Shown: piece after piece, positions 45,817-56,259 of the stretch
How positions within the stretch are numbered: the first letter of the stretch is position 1
Layout of the letters: each line of letters begins with the position of its first letter
Assembly (NCBI GenBank): GCA_009733575.1
Contig: ML769486.1
Span: 124,001-188,000 of the forward strand
From: Gymnopus androsaceus JB14
Lineage: Eukaryota; Basidiomycota; Agaricomycetes; Agaricales; Omphalotaceae
DNA: 64,000 nucleotides
Direction: 5' to 3'
Position numbers and translations under genes: made by a program
The notes under the pieces: generated by a model
Seen by the model: only the letters and a program-made list of their open reading frames with translations
Databases searched by the model: none
Told to the model about the DNA's origin: nothing

Positions 45817-46892
45817 TCAGCAACTATTGTATATGGTTTCAGCTAGTGCCAGCAACTTCGGGCCAAGGAGAGTGTCTTGCATCTCATCGCCCTTCGCAGC
45901 TTCTTCCAAGTCATCACAGGCGCGAGAAAAATACGATATCCATCTCGATTCGACACCCTCAGATGGCTTCTTCCCGAGCGAAGAAGATCCTGCGACAGGC
46001 ACAGCAGACTCTTTTCGAGAGATGTTGGTGGAACTGGGGCCCTCGACGAACTCGACCTCATCGTCCTCGTCGTCGCTGGGGGCGAGTGGGAATGGCTGAA
46101 GTGCAATGGATTCAGAAGTACCTCCCAAGACCTTTTGCTTCGAAGGAGTGGTGTCCTCGTCGCTGTCGGCGAGTGGGAATGGCTCTGCAATAGATTTAGA
46201 AGGATCTCCCGAGACTTTCTTTTGCTTTGATGGAGTGGTGGTCTCAGTGGTATCCCTCTTGCGTTTTCGACCAGCAGAGGAGGGAGGACCTTCGGATTGC
46301 GTCAAAAAAGTTGTGATTTCTGCGTCGAGTGCAACAAGGTGGCCATCAGGATCTTTGAACTCGGGGATGCACTTCTTCATAGCTCGCAGCTTGGTGGTCT
46401 CATTGGTCAACATGAGCCACTGAAAAAATCGTCGGAAACACTCCAGTCTTTCGTCTTCCGACATTGGAAATATCGGATGTTCTTTCGCGCTTCCGCAATC
46501 TTCGTGCTTGCAAAGACGCTGATAGAGTACTTTGTCAGGTAGCGTGGTGCAAGAAAATTGGGGGGACTTACGGAGATGCTCAGCTTTGCGAAGTCGGTCG
46601 CATGATCCCAACCCATGCAAACGGCCACCATGTGCTTGTACGAACCCCTTCTCGCAGGATCCCTACATCTCGCAAAGCGTTCCAGCGCCTCATAGCGATT
46701 GTTTTGCTTCAGATAAGTAATGACAATGCCCATCAGACCCCACTGCATTGGGCTTTGGCAGCTTAAAAAAGAGGGGATAATGGTGGAGTAAGTTGGATTG
46801 AGGTCGTACGGAGAGCGCTTTTGGGGAGAGGGTTCCCCGCGAGGAGATGATTTGGCGGGAGAGGGTTTGGTTTTACGAGCAGGAGAAGACAT
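45817..46892 (-). CDS. Hypothetical 340-aa protein, possible KDZ cargo
   Basis: Exon 1 (46892-46572) and exon 2 (46518-45817) join in phase 0 through a 53-nt intron (GTAAGT ... CTATCAG), giving an uninterrupted 341-codon frame. The N-terminus is basic and Ser/Pro-rich (MSSPARKTKPSPAKSSPRGE). The globular part follows (MQWGLMGIVITYLKQNNRYE, CMGWDHATDFAKLSISRLC, FRRFFQWLMLTNETTKLRAM). The C-terminal half is low-complexity with a twice-repeated TTPSKQKKV..PFPLADSDED unit and an acidic DDEDDEVEF run, ending in a helical AETIYNSC. A TATA-like GTACAAAAA lies about 75 bases upstream. No known domain was found. It shows no decay, unlike the transposase 3 kb away. Confidence 0.6.
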
Positions 46893-48016
46893 TGTTCAAA
46901 GTCAGAATAAGATGGGAGTGTTTGAGGGGCGGGTTTTTGTACTCTGGGAGGCCAAAGCAAAATCAATCCAGTCTATTGTTTTGCGGCGGTCCAAGCGTAC
47001 AATTACTACGAAGTTCAAATACTATATGATTACAAATGGATCTCAAATGAAGTTTGAAACTGTTGGTGGACCCTCTGCAGCCCTCTATTCGTTAGATGAG
47101 GAAATTCACGCCGTGTTGTTTTCTTGAGGCAACAAGCAAAAACATGAGCATATACGGATCTGTGCGCTGAATGTGGGGATGATCGAGGAAAAGTGGTTGG
47201 ATGGACCTGGAATGTTTCTGAATAGGAGTTAAGGTACGTTCGGATGTATACAAGGTACACGAACCAACTAACGCTCAACACATCCAGTCGTCGCTCGTGT
47301 TGGTGTCGAGGTCGCGTGCAAGGTCAAGCATGCATTTACATCAACATTCTACCTGGCGATGACGACGCCGATAATGTCAGGAAGGAGTCCAATGAGAATG
47401 GAGGCGAAGGGATCGTTTGAATAAGTCGAACGTCGAGAGAAACTTGAGACAAATTTGTCACGAGCGCCCTCTGAATGAAACTCGCAGCGGATTGTCACTT
47501 TCCTGCTGAGATTGTTTGCTGACGGTGAACAGGACCAGCAATCCTGGAATGAATTTCCTCGCGTCTGCACCGAGCCCACTGAGCCGACTTGTTCGCCGTA
47601 GGAGAAGACGCGATGATATCCGAGAGGGATGCGAGGATGGGATCCCAAAGTTGCGGAGAGAGATGCTTGGGGTCGGAATCGGAAACGCGCCTCAAAAGCT
47701 CGTGAAGACGAAAGATGGATGTGAGGATTGTGGGTGCGGGCGAGGGATTGGAGGAATATTGCAGTGAAAACCGATTATTGGCCCGTGAAAAGGAGAATGG
47801 GATGAGCACTGGAGGTGAAGACGGATTGTCTTTTTTAACGCACCTTCATCCTATGTCCAGTCTTAACATGCCTTCCCTGTATGGTGCCGCGATAGAGCAG
47901 ATAGAGGTGAGCGATGATGGATGTAGAGTGTAAGATGAAAGCAAGCGGCTATGCCGTGTGCGCACGCAAGTATAAACAAACGCGTTCTTCCACCGTTTGT
48001 GCTTCATTGTCACGGA
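46893..48016. other. Intergenic region with a weak minus-strand frame at 47495-47809
   Basis: A frame from 47809 (MLIPFSFSRANNRFSLQYSS ... LHELLRRVSDSDPKHLSPQL) could continue into the next frame at about 47525 (SFSRRSTYSNDPFASILIGL). However, the only candidate intron is about 30 nt, shorter than every other intron here. I see no firm gene. Confidence 0.3.
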
Positions 48017-48666
48017 ATGGCTCGGCTTGGCCGTTTCAAAGCTGGATGCTGGGGTAATGAGGCCAGGGACGCTCGTCGACCATATCTCAAGCGGCGCAGG
48101 GCCTGGAATAAAGCGGTAAAGACGTTTTTCAAGAAATGGAGTCAATCAGGATGGATCTACGTCTTTTTCGACGGTTTCTTCGAGGGGAACGCAATTTTTA
48201 AACTGGGGAAAACCAACAATTTGTATCGCCAGATGCTGGAGTGGGATTTTGACTGCCCGAACACAGACAGAATATGGTTCGAGGCGTTTTGGGTACCAAA
48301 CGCAATACGCACAGGTGAATATAACATTGTCGAAATCATTGGCAACTATACTAACTACATTTTCTTAGAATCGCTTCTGCATATCGTTCTGGAAGAGCTT
48401 TGCGAACACCGTCCACGTTATATGTGTCAATGTAAGTGCTGTTCTCATTTCAATCTCATTTAGCTGACAACAAAAACATTGCAATCTTGTAGGCGGAGTC
48501 GTTCATATTGAGAAATTCGGGTTCAAAGGGCTTCCGTTGGTGACTTTTGAAGAGCAAATCAGGCCTGCAATCTTACGACTGATTGTCGCGGTTTGGACAC
48601 AAAGGTGAGTTTTCTTTTCGCAATGGACTTCTCAACTTACTCAACTGTAGACTTAGCCAATTCTAG
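48017..48666 (+). CDS. GIY-YIG / T5orf172-type nuclease-domain protein
   Basis: Exons 48017-48314, 48369-48431, 48493-48604 and 48651-48666 join through three 46-61-nt GT..AG introns into an intact frame of about 162 aa ending TQRLSQF. The start at 48017 (MARLGRFKAG) is the closest Met before the basic RRAWNKAVKTFFKKW segment; an in-frame Met at 47951 is also possible. The domain begins with GWIYVFFDGF (the GIY strand) and FKLGKTNNLYRQMLEW (the YIG-like KLGKT plus the conserved Arg). It continues FEAFWVPNAIRTESLLHIVLEELCEHRPRYMCQC and ends HIEKFGFKGLP. This is the T5orf172/DUF1766 pattern, a GIY-YIG relative widespread in basidiomycetes. Its substrate is unknown. It lies inside the proposed KDZ ends, between the small genes and the right subterminal array. 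Confidence 0.8.
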
Positions 48667-49399
48667 GTACACATATGATAAATTCAGTGTCAATATATCT
48701 AGCTTTGACCATCCATCCATCCCTATTGTTGTCTTTGTCTCGGCGCACTCGGCACTTGTTCGAGTGGCCCTTATTGTTTCAGCTGTATATATACCAATGG
48801 AGGCGCGCCACAATTTTCCTTCCCTTTTGACTCCCATGACTCTTCAAGTTTCTTCCACTTTGGTGAGTCTTCCAGTTGCTTCAGAATGTTCGCACATTCA
48901 GCTCTGGTCTACAGCCGCGCAAGTCTGCGCATTCTCCTACATCTCCCGAATTCGGTAGCAAGACGAGTGGCGATGACTTTTTATGGTGTATGATCAGGTG
49001 CGTCTGTGATGGGAAATGTATCTGGTATGTGTACTGTTTCGAATTATGAGCTTATATTGATTGGCGTTAGTGCAAAATTTAAGTACTATTGGTCGGCTCA
49101 TGAGCACGCTCACCACAGTGTCTGCCGGGAGAGTCTTATTCCTGCCAAGGCATTCGAATCCGAAGATGTGTTGAATTATTGGGGGAGTTTTGAACCACGT
49201 AGCCATACTTGAGGCCTTGCTAGAGTTGTTCACTGTGAGTCTTGTTGTTTATGCATTTTACACTCCCTGATTACAGATCAGCTTTGCCCGTTTATAACTT
49301 AGATGTCTTTGTTAAAATATAACACTAGTTTCAATTCGTTCATCAGAGGAATCTCGTCCGAATCCTGGGTCTCAAGAATTATTTTAACATGTGTCAAAC
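48667..49399. other. Unassigned stretch before the right KDZ end
   Basis: A 68-codon frame at 49006-49212 and a 121-codon frame at 48593-48958 have no domain. The latter overlaps the end of the GIY-YIG gene and is probably a shadow. Nothing else is recognised. Confidence 0.3.
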
Positions 49400-49815
49400 A
49401 GGAAAGTTGGGTAGGTTGAACGTGATCGTTGAACCGTTGTTTAACCTGGTTTAACGGTCATTTGGCCATTTCGAGGTGGGTTGCAATGCGGATTTATTCA
49501 GGCAATATGTGGTACAGGCGTTAAACGCGAAAAGTTGGGTTAGTTGAACGTGATCGTTGAAACGTTGTTTAACCTGGTTTAACGGTCGTATGGCCATTAC
49601 GGATGGAGAGGCAGAGTATGATTTAACGGCCAGTTTAACGCCGTTAGACAGGGCACAAGAATGCATGGTCTCTATAGTCTAGTACTACTGTTTAACATGT
49701 TTAACGTGTTTAACAAAATCCGTAACGGCGTCGAGAGTAGTGTACGTAGATAGTACAAACAAGTAGTGTTTAACACGTTTAACAAGAACATTATTTGACC
49801 CTACTCTGTTTAACG
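49400..49815. repeat. GTTTAAC subterminal array, right end of KDZ element
   Basis: GTTTAAC, GTTAAAC and GTTGAAC recur densely. A ~110-bp direct duplication is visible (GTTGAACGTGATCGTTGAA at about 49415 and 49538, each followed by CGTTGTTTAACCTGGTTTAA). It mirrors the array at 33.2-33.6 kb. Confidence 0.75.
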
Positions 49816-49833
49816 AGGCTAATGGTATTTTAT

Positions 49834-50609
49834 AAACTCCCCCCAAACGTTGTCCGGAATAGCGTATTTTAGGTCGCAATTTTGGAGATTTTCCTGTCCG
49901 ATTATAGCGTATTTTACGCCAAAATATCAGCTTCCCTGTCCTGATATAGCATACTTTAGGTCGGCGCGTCTGCGCCGAACCGAAATTTTTGAGGTAGTGA
50001 TGTGCTGTCTGGTTCACATAGTAACATGCAGCTGAATGGTCATTCAGGGAAGTTGTATGTTCCCATACATACATAGAATTGTGGTTTGGCTGGGGCTTGG
50101 CCCACGTGGGTGGGCAAAAAAAAACAACCACATGCTGGCTAAGTCCGGAACATCAGAGATGCTGGAAATATTTACTAGAGCGGGACTTTCCACAGATAGG
50201 AAAGGACAACAGGCTACACTACTGGATTGTGCCCTGACATCAACATGGGATGGGTGGGTTGGGAGACTCAAAAAACCAATGTAAAATTGGCGGTGATGAG
50301 ACTCAGGATCAAGACAACTGAGCACCTAGATGCCGAGTCTCTTGCCGTGCTCAGCTTATCCTCTGATAAGTGCCTTGCTAGCTTATCATGGACTTTACCT
50401 GCTTTGAAAATGATAATACCTGCCCAAAAAGGACCTCAGGAATGCATTTAGGTCATTTTTAACATACGTAGAAGCCTGTAGGAGTGCTCAGGAATTTTTT
50501 GGAATTTTTTGGAAATTCACATGACCATCCCTGTCCGAAATAGTGTATTTGAGCTCAAAGTCATAGCATACTTCAGGGCAATTGACCGGACAATGTTTAG
50601 GGGGAGTTT
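49834..50609. mobile_element. Non-autonomous TIR element, 776 bp
   Basis: The 25-bp ends match in inverted orientation at 22 of 25 bases (AAACTCCCCCCAAACG... against AAACTCCCCCTAAACA..., both continuing TTGTCCGG). A subterminal motif CCTGTCCGA..ATAGCGTATTTT occurs three times at 49850-49960 and in diverged form twice at 50525-50585. It lies 13 bases outside the right KDZ terminus. No target duplication is clear, and it has no coding capacity. Confidence 0.7.
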
Positions 50610-51149
50610 CCGAGGTCCTGTTAAAGGATTGAAGGAATCAATCTCACACTTCACCCCACATCACGAATCATGGACCACTGACACTGCCTGTGGCTTCAAA
50701 CAGCCATTACATAGCTCTACAGGTCAATGTATACCCTGCTTCAGAATCACTACGAATCATTGTCATCATCGATTCCCCTACTATCCACTCCAAAGTCTCC
50801 TGCATCTGCCATTTGCTAGTCGTCCTCAACCGCAGATTATTCCCGCTGGTGATGGCAGTGTTGCTGGCATAATCGCGTTCAACTACTAGACGTGGTATCA
50901 AGTGGACAAAGCGAACCTGTTCGCAGACAATCTTAACAGCGGAGTGGTCTTCTGGCCCGGTGGAGGATGAACATGCATTTGATGTGTGACAGCATCTTGT
51001 TTGTTCTTTGTTCCCAACCAAACCTGTACATTCGTCTTGTTTTATTGTTCTCATACAAGGTCTTGAACACCTTGCATGATTGTTCACTCTGCTTAGACCC
51101 TGATCCAATTTGTTTCAAAGTAGACCAACTGCAATCCTCAACTTCCTAT

Positions 51150-53501
51150 GCTGGCAAAACTCTGTTTAAATGGTGTCCTTGAATGGGTGAAGAATAGCCT
51201 TCCTGATTTTGTAGAGGTCAAGAAAAAGCAACTGGAGGCTAAAAGAATCTGGTCAGATTGGGAGCAATTGGTGTGTAGTTAGGCAGAGTGGTTAATGTTT
51301 AGGACACTAATTTCTCAATGTTTTAGCACATCAACCATATTCTCCCTATGTCTGATTTTGTTGTGTTTGAGCCAAACACTAGGATGGAGAAGACTTCAGG
51401 CGTCCCTTCCAGTGCTGCAGCTGCAGCTGCAAGTTATACTGAATATGGGTTCTTGAGCACATTGAATCTGCACTCTCTTGCACAGCCTGTAGCCGACGTC
51501 TTCGAACACATCACTAGAGAGGAGATCTTTACGCCTCTGTTCCAGTGGACACAGGCCATGTGTGAATCTGAAGGTTTAAACACCACACATAAGTTTGTTA
51601 TGCCAAGGTGAGTTTCTGTCTTGAAAAATTCTGATAAACTGACCTGAGATTCATAGACCAGCTCAATCTTGGCCCAACCAGATGGGGTTCTTGAATTTCC
51701 AAAGCGCTGATGTCAATGTCAGCGGGGATCCTGAACTCAAGGCTGAATGGGAGAAGCAAACACTTCATCTTACCACCCATCCTAACTCTGATGCTGCTCT
51801 CATCCGTGGTTTCGAGGTTCACTTTTTTAGGAAGATATTTTCCAGACAGACCACTCCAGACAAGAGGGGCAATCTGCGACAGATGTTGGTACATGCAGCA
51901 CTCTATGTCTGCTTTGTGAATCTTGCCCTTCAGATGCACACTTGTTGCATAGCGGCCTTCTATGTGAACTGCAACTGGCAAGGGGAGTGCATGTTGGTGT
52001 TTGAGCACACTGATAAGAATGTATGCTTACGCCTGGTTATTTCTTTTATGCAAGAAACTGAATTTTTGGTTAGGTTTACTACCATATATTAAAATACTGC
52101 CAAGGCAATGACTCTGTCCTGGGTTCTGCCCTTGATCAATGCCATTCCCGAGCTCAATTCCATCTCCAACTCTTGAATGCAGGCAATCCATGCAACCATC
52201 AGTTCACTGAGGCCCAGCAGATTGCATTGGGAAGAATCTGGGTAGATATCAGTGGGTAGTAGTTCATAATATGTATGTTTTCATGATTAATTTTGAACTG
52301 CCTCAGCATGGAGTATATCTTGTTGAACCCAAGTCAGGCCCGTTCTGTGTTCAAAAAATACTCCATGAATGGGGCTCACAGGAGCTTGAGGTCTACAAAT
52401 GGATTAAGAAATATAATCCTCACAGAGCGACTATATCATACATTTCATTTCTGAGTGGTCAACTGTCACATGGCAATCCAAAAAGTGTCTTGAACTTCCT
52501 GCTTTTGTTTTAATTGGCAAAGACATAAGGCATGAACAGGGGGCTCACTTGAAAGGGCATACTGTATTTCTATGTACAGAGGTGATGGTCACGTGCACGT
52601 CATGGTCCGAACTTAGGCGATGGATCCAGTTGTGGCCATGACATATGCAATGAATTTAATCTAATCAATGGAGGCGTCATTTTCATTGCTGCTCCTGGGA
52701 GAAACACACAAGGTTTAGGAGGACATGGGTGCAGCCCTTAACACAAAATACAAAAACGACACTGAGATATTTGGCAAGTCAGAAAGAAATAGAAAACCAT
52801 AGATACTGTAAAGACATAAGATGATTGGCTTCAGAGCTGAGCACCTGAGTCAGAAAAGGGCAGGCAACCTGCAAGCATGTGGAGTGTACCTGATTGACTA
52901 GGGCTTTACTGATGGAAAGGAGACCTGAGTCTGAAATGCATGGAGCATACACTGACCATCGGTGAGTAGAGAGTGTGATGAGAAGCTGGGTCCTCTTACC
53001 TCGTTGATTAGACTTTTGTAAACATATTTTTTTAAATTCAATGTTTTTGATTTTTTTTTAGGTGTGTCACAGTCGAAAGTTAGGCAATGGGGCTAAATTT
53101 GACTGTGACATCATGGTAAATAGGTAACGCAACAAGGCCTCCATGACCATGACTGTTGCCTCTGTACATAGAAGTACAGTACTGTATTGCTCTGTGGTCA
53201 GCTCTCAAACACTATCAACTTTCTCCATACTGAGCTCAAGGTAGCTCATATGGATATCAAGCCCAACAACTTGGTCCTGGATGTCAAGTTTGACTCCAAA
53301 CTAAGGCTCAAAATCATTGACTTCAATGTCTCTATCTTGGATGCTGCTCATATGAAAGCCTGTGGTGCATGCGGTACCAAGGGCTATATGGCTCCTGAGG
53401 TTCAGGAAAAAAGTTGTACTTCCCCTTCCTTGCTGATTGATACTCAAGCAGCATCTGTATGATGGAGTTCTTAGGCTTGGAGGATCAGGCAGATTGCGAT
53501 C
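51150..53501 (+). pseudogene. Protein kinase gene, N-terminal part, interrupted by LTR element
   Basis: Exons can be followed: about 51150-51270 (SLPDFVEVKKKQLEAKRIWS), intron to 51326, 51327-51607 (SDFVVFEPNTRMEKTSGVPS), a 50-nt intron, then 51658 onward (NQMGFLNFQSADVNVSGDPE). These belong to an N-terminal region I do not recognise. Kinase hallmarks appear further on. VYLVEPKSGPFCVQKILHEW with EVYKWI is the N-lobe with its Lys and helix C (52310-52420). HMDIKPNNLVL is the HRD-type catalytic loop, LKIIDFN the DFG-type loop, and GTKGYMAPEV the APE motif (53245-53400). Several frames are needed and a stop follows soon after (53461), so it is decayed. The coding similarity ends at the LTR insertion at 53502 and resumes at 59074. 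Confidence 0.7.
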
Positions 53502-53693
53502 TGTAATGTCCCTGATCCCTGATCGGCAGGACCTCACTTTTTACAGGCAGCGGTGTGTTCCCATGCCTGCCAAGAATTATATATTAGAATACCTTAGCTT
53601 TTAACCATCACCTTGCAAGTATACCTGAATAAATCCAGTAGTACTTGTTGGCATGAAACCTAAGTCTCTAGGCTCCATTTAGGAGCTGTTACA
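53502..53693 (+). repeat. 5' LTR
   Basis: 192 bp, TG...CA ends. It shares CAGGCAGCGGTGTGTTCC, GAATACCTTAGC and AATAAATCCAGTAGTACT with the 3' LTR and keeps the uninterrupted version of the site (TATTAGAATACC) into which the palindrome inserted in the 3' LTR. Confidence 0.8.
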
Positions 53694-54539
53694 CTTTTTG
53701 AGTACCTGTGTACTCTTCAGTGATCCCCGCAAGATGCCAAGTTGTTATGATGGCTCAGGTTACAGTAACATGGTAAACATTGCCAATAACCATTATTGGA
53801 ATTGCTATGGCAATTCCAGCAACAACAATGTTTTTAACATTGTCAACTGTTCAAAAAAGATTCATAGCAGTGAATCTTACAACAGTGACCATTTTTGTGT
53901 CACTGGTGCCAGCGCATGCATGGGCACAAATAATTTTAAGCCTGACTTGTATTGGGCTGGAAATAATAATGTTCAGTTCAAAAATTTGCAGAGAGCCTTT
54001 TGGCTCGTAGACTGTGCTGTTGCACATAATTGAAAGAATCACTGGATTGGGATGACCCAATTGGTGATTCAAGCATGGTTGAGGCCACATTTAAATGTTC
54101 AAAGTTCACGGAAATGTTAGCAAGCGCTAACATAACACAATCCACTCCTCTGGGAGACAGTCCATACCAGAACATTCGAGATATTGATGGCGATTGGCAG
54201 TGCAGCTATGGCTGGACAGGCACAAAGCCTTGCAGTCATTCCCACACACCTGGGGGTGAATATTCACCTCCAGGTGACTCTCTGACACCTCTGGTGTTCT
54301 TGTCTCCCACTTCTGCTTCTCTTCCTCATCTCCCTTTGTCTCCCACACCTTCCCCTCATGTCCAAGAAATTGGAAATACCCAATTCCCTGATCAGGGAAT
54401 TGAAAATCAGGCTGGAAACAATAACAATGTGTCAAACTGAGTCATTGTCATGACTCGGTGCCCCAGGATGCATCCTGCATCAGCTTGACTCTAGTCAGGC
54501 TGAACATCCATACATTCATTCCAAACGTTTTGGCACAGC

Positions 54540-55300
54540 TCCTGTTGCGCCTTATTCTCAAATTGGATTAAAAACCCAATTTGGGAAGACACTGAGTCAT
54601 TTCACAACTTGGTGCCCCATAATGCATCTTGCATTGTGGAAAACACACCCCAGCTCGACTGCAGTCAAGCTGACACTTGAAACATTCATGCTGAATGTTT
54701 TGGTGTGACTCTGGTTACGCCTAATTCCCAAATTGGATTAAAGCCCCAATTTGGGAATTCTTCTCAATTGTGTGCTTCTGCACATGAAATGAGCCTTCAT
54801 GATGTGAGGAACATCATGAAGAACTCATCCCAGCTTGACAGGAGTCAAGCTGAACATCCTCACATTCCCCTGGAACATTCTGGCATGGTTCTAGCCCTGC
54901 CAAATTCCCAGATTGGATTAAAAACCCAATTCCGGAATTCTTCTTGATCATGTGGTTCTGCACACAATTCAAGCTCCCATGATGTACCCCTCATCATGAA
55001 AAGCTCACCCCAGCTCAATCCTAGTTGAGCTGATCGTTGATACGTTCAAATTGAATGTTTTGGTGTAGCTCCGGCTGCACCAAATTCCCAAATTGGGTTG
55101 AATACCCAATTTGGGAAGCCACCAAGTTGTGAAAACAATTCAGTGACCCACAATGCTCCCTGTATTGTGCAAAACCAAGTCCAGCTTGACTATACCCAAG
55201 CTGGACCCTTCTATGCTCATACTGAACATGCAGGTGTGGCTCCAGCTGCACCCAATTCCCAAATTGGGCTAATACCTCAATTTGGGAACTCTAGTGCCAG
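54540..55300 (+). repeat. Degenerate ~180-bp tandem repeat
   Basis: The block CAAATTGG ... CCAATTTGGGAA recurs at about 54549, 54727, 54907, 55088 and 55260, spaced 175-185 bases. Each is preceded by an AGCTTGAC..GTCAAGCT-type hairpin. Read on the plus strand, the units encode a PNSQIGLKPQFGNSS-like peptide repeat. Confidence 0.7.
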
Positions 55301-55523
55301 CGTGTACACTGGCACAAATGAGCTGCAACCCAATTTACATTGGACTAATGGCAATGCTATTTGCATTGCCAAACCAAGCAACTCAGCACTTCAATCACCA
55401 ATTGGGTCATCCCAATTCAATGATCTCTTTGAAGCATGTGCAAAAGCACAGGCCACAAGCCAAAAGGCTCTACGTGAAATTTCGGAGTTCACAGAAAAAT
55501 TTCAGCTGATTCTGCCAGCCTTA

Positions 55524-56257
55524 AGCTAAAGATTCCAATAATTGTCACAGAGTGTTTTGCAAAAAATCCCAATAAAAATGAATCATTGTTTTCTACCCAT
55601 TGAGTGATGGCTGTGCAAAGTTATGATGCTGATCCTATTAGGTAAGCCATCCTTTAGCCTTTCTGATGCTTTACATAAGGTTCAATCAATTTTCCCAGCC
55701 ACTGTAGCCCTGCCAAATTTGACAATTTTATATCTCAAGAACGAGGCATCATGGGAAAAAACTGACACCCCCCTTGGATTTGTCAGACCATCCCCTGTCC
55801 AACTCTGACCCTAACCCTAACCCTAATCCTACTCCTGACCTAGTAATAGTGGGGGCAAGCCCCTGTGCCCCCATTTTTTACCCTTAACCCCTTACCCTAA
55901 CCCCAACCCCTAACCCCTAACCTATGCAAACCTAAGGTTTGGCAATGTTTTGATCAGTTCTCTATGTTAGGGCTCGCACAAGTGCAAACCCTAACAAGAA
56001 CTGCTCAAAACATTGCTTTTTCTGTAACCCTAGTAAACCCTAATACTGATATTTTTCAATATTTACCAAATATTTTGTGATATTTTCTCTGTTTTTGGTG
56101 AATATTTTGCAAAGAATGCCTAATTAGAAGCTCTACTGAATATTTGGTAAATATCTTATGCCCCCTAGATATTTAGCAAAAGTACCTGTTTTTTTACCCT
56201 TAAATTTATCAAGATATTTTGCGAAATGCTCTGTGACAATTACTGGAATCTTTAGCT
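55524..56257. mobile_element. TA-flanked MITE carrying telomere-like repeats, 734 bp
   Basis: The TIRs match over about 30 bases (AGCTAAAGATTCCAATAATT at the left; complement of AATTACTGGAATCTTTAGCT at the right, then GTCACAGAG). TA flanks both ends (55522-55523, 56258-56259). Inside are CCCTAA repeats, a ..GGGGGCAAGCCCCTGTGCCCCC.. hairpin near 55850 and an inverted AATATTTACCAAATATTT pair (56070, 56137). The inverted repeat at 56260 and 56763 gives an approximate empty site (AGCCT..CAGTGCTTT). Confidence 0.75.
55805..55925 (+). repeat. Interstitial telomere-like CCCTAA repeats
   Basis: Runs of CCCTAACCCTAACCCTAA with variants (CCCCTAACCC, CCCTTAACCC) occur in two blocks inside the MITE. Basidiomycete telomeres are usually TTAGGG repeats. 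The degenerate units and the surrounding DNA indicate this is internal rather than a chromosome end. Confidence 0.75.
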
Positions 56258-56259
56258 TA

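Larger units (their letters stand above)
33186..49820. mobile_element. Proposed 16.6-kb KDZ transposon with terminal inverted repeats and cargo
   Basis: The left end (33186-33239) and the reverse complement of the right end (49767-49820) align over 54 bases with 46 identities. Both begin AGCCTCGTTAAACA and end TGTTAAACGTGTTAAACA. Inside each end is a 400-450-bp array of GTTTAAC/GTTAAAC motifs in both orientations (33190-33630, 49400-49815), as many DNA transposons use for transposase binding. Between them lie the HMG/AT-hook gene, the unknown KDZ-associated gene, the CxC2-KDZ transposase, the 240-aa small gene, two unknown genes and a GIY-YIG gene. No target-site duplication is evident (GATA outside left, AATG outside right). 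KDZ elements are known to be large and multi-gene; the inclusion of 45.1-48.7 kb as cargo is inference from the ends. Confidence 0.65.

Noticed and set aside
45846..46230. Plus-strand frames of about 115 codons opposite the 45.8-46.9 kb gene
   Set aside because: They are antisense to a spliced, uninterrupted minus-strand gene and show no homology.
47951..48016. Upstream Met of the GIY-YIG gene (MPCAHASINKR)
   Set aside because: It is in frame, but the added residues show no conservation signal and the next Met leads directly into the basic segment; kept only as an alternative.
33160..50615. Extending the KDZ element to the CCTCGGAAACTCCC inverted 14-mer
   Set aside because: The match is only 14 bases and the right one overlaps the end of another element; the 54-base TIRs at 33186 and 49820 are the better boundary.
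54030..54440. Gag-like or surface-protein gene in the LTR element
   Set aside because: The frame is low-complexity, has no zinc knuckle or domain, and is explained by the hairpin and repeat content.
55805..55925. True chromosome end marked by CCCTAA repeats
   Set aside because: The repeats are short and degenerate and lie inside a TA-flanked element with unique DNA on both sides.
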